From positions 1-17,413 of the forward strand of contig PGTJ01000016.1 of NCBI GenBank assembly GCA_002794515.1: DNA of 17,413 nucleotides. The letters are read 5' to 3'. Below are positions 14,757 through 17,413 of this stretch, in pieces. Positions within the stretch are counted from its first letter, which is position 1. Each line of letters begins with the position of its first letter. The position numbers and the translations under genes are program-made. The notes under the pieces are model-generated. The model saw only the letters and a list, made by a program, of their open reading frames with translations. It ran no database searches and was not told the origin of the DNA. The stretch is from Phototrophicales bacterium (lineage in GTDB: Bacteria > Chloroflexota > Anaerolineae > Aggregatilineales > Phototrophicaceae).

Positions 14757-15743
14757 ATGGCATCTGTCCAAGAATTAAATCAAAAAATTGCACGCGAATC
14801 CGCCTTATTACGGGCGATTGCCGATGAAGTGAAAAAGGTCATCATCGGGCAAGATCAGTTAATCGAACGCCTATTGGTCGCCTTAGTCTGTCATGGACAT
14901 ATCCTCATAGAAGGTGTCCCTGGTTTGGCGAAAACACTGACCATTCGCACATTGGCTGATGTCTTGAATTTAGATTTTCAACGGGTACAATTCACGCCCG
15001 ACTTATTGCCCGCCGACCTCATCGGCACACAAATTTATAACCCTGCGACCGCCACATTCACACCCTATTTAGGACCGATATTCACTAATCTTATCCTTGC
15101 CGATGAAATCAATCGCGCCCCAGCTAAAGTGCAATCGGCATTACTCGAAGCGATGGAAGAAGGGCAAGTGACCATTGGGGGCGAATCACGTCCATTATCT
15201 GACCCGTTCATGGTGCTTGCCACGCAAAATCCACTCGAACAAGAGGGGACATATCCTTTGCCAGAGGCACAACTCGATCGTTTTTTGTTGAAGGTACTGG
15301 TGAACTATCCTACCCGCGACCAAGAACGCGCCATTATGGAACGTATGGCAAATTATGACATACCCCGTGTTCAGCCGATTGCATCTGCCGAGCAAATTCG
15401 TCATTTAAGAATTGTTGCCGAGACAATTTATGTAGACCCTAAAATCAAAGAATACATCCTCGACATCATCTTCACTACCCGCGACCCCGCCAATACACCT
15501 CTCAAACAACTTAAATCATTAATTGATGTTGGCGCATCACCCCGTGCCACACTGGCGCTGATGCGTTGTTCACGCGCATTTGCCTTACTGCGGGGCAGGG
15601 GATTTGTCATCCCAGAAGATGTGAAGGCGGTTGCGCCCGATGTATTGCGTCATCGTCTGATATTGTCGTTTGAAGCAGAAGCCGATAACATCACATCGGG
15701 ACAGGTCATAGACCAATTGTTAGCACGTTTGCCTGTACCATGA
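14757..15743 (+). CDS. MoxR-family AAA+ ATPase
   Basis: 328 residues, typical of MoxR. Walker A is GVPGLAKT (53-60), Walker B LILADEIN (112-119), followed by RAPAKVQSALLEAMEE; sensor 1 is in ATQNP (Asn158), the arginine finger in LDRFLL (Arg175), and sensor 2 in GASPRA near 261-266. MoxR ATPases act as chaperones with von Willebrand factor A proteins, helping assemble or activate large complexes, often at the membrane. The start is ATG 14757 with AAGGGG 4 bases upstream; TTG 14754 is an alternative. The DUF58 gene follows at once (a possible 4-base overlap), then the BatD-like gene, the usual trio of MoxR gene clusters. The target complex is not in the window. Confidence 0.96.
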   Translation: MASVQELNQKIARESALLRAIADEVKKVIIGQDQLIERLLVALVCHGHILIEGVPGLAKTLTIRTLADVLNLDFQRVQFTPDLLPADLIGTQIYNPATATFTPYLGPIFTNLILADEINRAPAKVQSALLEAMEEGQVTIGGESRPLSDPFMVLATQNPLEQEGTYPLPEAQLDRFLLKVLVNYPTRDQERAIMERMANYDIPRVQPIASAEQIRHLRIVAETIYVDPKIKEYILDIIFTTRDPANTPLKQLKSLIDVGASPRATLALMRCSRAFALLRGRGFVIPEDVKAVAPDVLRHRLILSFEAEADNITSGQVIDQLLARLPVP

Positions 15744-15751
15744 GGTGTTGC

Positions 15752-16645
15752 ATGTCCACATTAAGTCCAGAAGTCCTTAGCCGTATCCGTAAAATTGAGT
15801 TACTCACGCGCAGACGGGTGCAAGAGAGGTTTTCGGGCGCGTATCATTCAATTTTCAAGGGACGTGGTGTGGAATTTGATGCGGTACGCCCATATCAATA
15901 TGGCGATAATGTACGGGATATCGATTGGCTGGTGAGCGCCCGCATGGGTGAGCCATATATCAAATCGTATCATGAAGAGCGCGAACTTACCGTGTTCATC
16001 GTGGTAGATGCCAGTGCATCATTATTTTTTGGCACACAGAAATATCAAAAAAACGAATTAGCAACAGAAATCGGTGCCATATTGGCATTATCTGCCATCA
16101 CTAACAACGATAAAGTCGGGTTGCTCATCTTTGATGATCGTATTCGCTCTGTATTGCCACCACGTAAGGGGAAAAATCATATTTTGATGATTATCCACGA
16201 TCTGATGACCCTTCAACTCGCCTCAAATGGGACAGATTTATCGGTCGGACTAAATGCTATCAATCGGCATTTGCGCCAACGTTCTATCGTATTCTTCATC
16301 TCCGACTTTCTGGATTCAATACCTGCTTATGAGCGCGAATTGCTCATCACCGCACAAAAACATGATTTTATCGCTGTGTGTATCAGTGACCCGCTCGAAA
16401 ATCGTTGGTCAGATATGGGGCTAGTACGGTTGCGCGATGCCGAAACAGGTGAACAGATTATCATCGATACGCATCATCCCCAATGGCGTTCTCAATTCAG
16501 CAAACAAGCCCTGCGTTTTGAGGCACAACGTAAAAAATTATTTTCACGCGCCCGTATTGATGCGATTTATGTCGATACAACGGGAGATAGCTATCGGGCT
16601 TTATCGCAATTTTTTGACCAACGGGCATCACGGATACGCCGATGA
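15752..16645 (+). CDS. DUF58 / von Willebrand factor A domain protein
   Basis: 297 residues. The DUF58 block is clear: IRKIELLTRRRVQERFSGAY, FKGRGVEFDAVRPYQYGDNVRDIDWLVSARMGEPYIKSYHEERE (about 36-78). The vWA-like part begins at about 81 with VFIVVDASAS, a metal-site DxSxS at Asp86-Ser90, then NGTDLS and FISDF, so the metal site may be functional. DUF58 proteins are partners of MoxR ATPases. ATG 15752 is preferred for its GAGGTG 4 bases upstream; ATG 15740, which overlaps the moxR stop as ATGA, would add four residues (MRCC) unlike the family start. The stop overlaps the next gene by 4 bases. Cytoplasmic, with no membrane helix seen. Confidence 0.94.
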   Translation: MSTLSPEVLSRIRKIELLTRRRVQERFSGAYHSIFKGRGVEFDAVRPYQYGDNVRDIDWLVSARMGEPYIKSYHEERELTVFIVVDASASLFFGTQKYQKNELATEIGAILALSAITNNDKVGLLIFDDRIRSVLPPRKGKNHILMIIHDLMTLQLASNGTDLSVGLNAINRHLRQRSIVFFISDFLDSIPAYERELLITAQKHDFIAVCISDPLENRWSDMGLVRLRDAETGEQIIIDTHHPQWRSQFSKQALRFEAQRKKLFSRARIDAIYVDTTGDSYRALSQFFDQRASRIRR

Positions 16646-17413
16646 AACGCATAATCGGATTATTATGCCTTTTTATGTGGATATGGGGGAATAACGCACA
16701 AGCACAACCGATTCTCTCGGCGTATATCGAAATCGATAATCCACGCCCCAAACTGGGTGAACCGTTTCAAGCCACATTGGTCATTCGTTATGATGAGCGC
16801 ATCGAGGTGTTACAACGCCCACCATTATCAGGCGAATGGGGTATTTTCGAGATACTGAAAACCAATGAACGCCAAACCACATCGAATGATGGTCAAGTGG
16901 TAGAACAGCAATCATTTACATTAGTCGCATGGCAAACAGGCGACTACAGCCTGCCCAAATCCGAAATTTTGTATCGGGTACGTGGCACATCCGATTTAAC
17001 CCGTTATACATTGCCCGATGTATTTTTGAGCATCCCCAGTATGTTACAACCCGATTCACTCACATTGCGTCCAGATGAAGCACCAATCATGTTCCCACTT
17101 TTGCCGACATGGGCAATTTTTATTATCACCAGCCTGATAATCATCGTCATAGTATCTTTTTATGAATTATTGCGTTATTATGCTCGCCAAAATATACCCA
17201 TCATCACACCACCAGATCCGCAAACCAGATTATTAGAAGCGCTCGAATATCATCGTACAAATCCCAATTACGCGGATATTAGTGATACATTACGCCATTA
17301 TCTGCATGGACGTTATGGCATCATGGCACAAGAAATGACCGACCAAGAAATTATATCTCGCCTCAAAACAGACGGACGATTGGCATCGTATCAATTGGCA
17401 AAATTATCTGAAA
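16642..17413 (+). CDS. BatD-like membrane protein of the MoxR cluster, cut by right edge
   Basis: 257 codons are visible and the end lies outside the window. A signal peptide (MKRIIGLLCLFMWIWGNNAQA, likely cleavage after AQA) is followed by an exported beta-rich domain (about 22-150) that begins with YIEIDNPRPKLGEPFQATL, the opening strand pattern of BatD-like proteins. A membrane helix at about 152-174 follows, then a cytoplasmic tail (PDPQTRLLEALEYHRTNPNYADISDTLRHYL), helical and similar to the C-terminal part of BatD/DUF4381-type proteins. ATG 16642 overlaps the DUF58 stop as ATGA, indicating coupled translation. Proteins like this are thought to link the MoxR-vWA pair to the envelope. The family call rests on layout and position, so it is moderate. 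Confidence 0.75.
   Translation, partial: MKRIIGLLCLFMWIWGNNAQAQPILSAYIEIDNPRPKLGEPFQATLVIRYDERIEVLQRPPLSGEWGIFEILKTNERQTTSNDGQVVEQQSFTLVAWQTGDYSLPKSEILYRVRGTSDLTRYTLPDVFLSIPSMLQPDSLTLRPDEAPIMFPLLPTWAIFIITSLIIIVIVSFYELLRYYARQNIPIITPPDPQTRLLEALEYHRTNPNYADISDTLRHYLHGRYGIMAQEMTDQEIISRLKTDGRLASYQLAKLSE

Noticed and set aside
14230..14793. A 187-codon minus-strand open frame
   Set aside because: It lies opposite two or three well-spaced plus-strand genes with credible hydrophobic products. Its own translation has low-complexity, antisense-like composition and no motif.
1..17413. tRNA, rRNA, CRISPR array, riboswitch, insertion sequence, toxin-antitoxin or phage genes
   Set aside because: No cloverleaf, repeat-spacer array, transposase or integrase motif, or direct-repeat-flanked insert was seen by eye.

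Overview
Organism. The window looks like a bacterial chromosome segment of moderate GC with dense, short-gapped operons and GTG starts beside ATG starts. The gene mix suggests Chloroflexota, perhaps an Anaerolineae-type lineage: a large GT39-type membrane glycosyltransferase with a long extracytoplasmic tail, a zinc-ribbon membrane protein, a MoxR-DUF58-BatD-like cluster, and a cysteine-poor prepilin-peptidase homologue. This assignment is inference from gene style, not a database match. I see no rRNA, tRNA, CRISPR array, insertion sequence or phage gene. The longest gap without a gene is about 220 bases (5300-5518). Layout, left to right. (1) The 5' part of yebC on the minus strand runs off the left edge. 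It has a good promoter and Shine-Dalgarno sequence and is divergent from a two-gene plus-strand unit: a FecR-like anchored surface protein and a two-helix membrane protein with two zinc ribbons. (2) A minus-strand glycolytic operon, eno then pyk, ends in a clear intrinsic terminator at 2473-2497. (3) Divergent from eno is a sulfur-transfer pair: an IscS/NifS-type cysteine desulfurase overlapping mnmA by 11 bases, for 2-thiouridine formation in tRNA. (4) mnmA converges on, and shares its stop region with, a tightly packed six-gene minus-strand operon. Transcription order is SerK/SbnI-like ParB-fold protein, CASTOR-type ACT protein, small beta-rich protein, C-terminally anchored JAMM/MPN+ peptidase, A24 prepilin-peptidase homologue, GT-C glycosyltransferase. 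(5) Divergent from it is a plus-strand operon: Nudix hydrolase, two small membrane proteins, MoxR AAA+ ATPase, DUF58/vWA protein, and a BatD-like membrane protein cut by the right edge. How the genes work together. The first half is housekeeping (glycolysis, tRNA thiolation, YebC). The second half is accessory or lineage-specific. Its two divergent operons share a 75-base control region holding a perfect 12-9-12 inverted repeat with a TATAAT in each arm, the strongest regulatory signal in the window. The six-gene operon joins a possible free-serine kinase, an amino-acid sensor fold, a membrane-anchored metalloprotease and cell-surface enzymes. No named system that I know has this composition, so it is the best candidate here for an undescribed functional unit.
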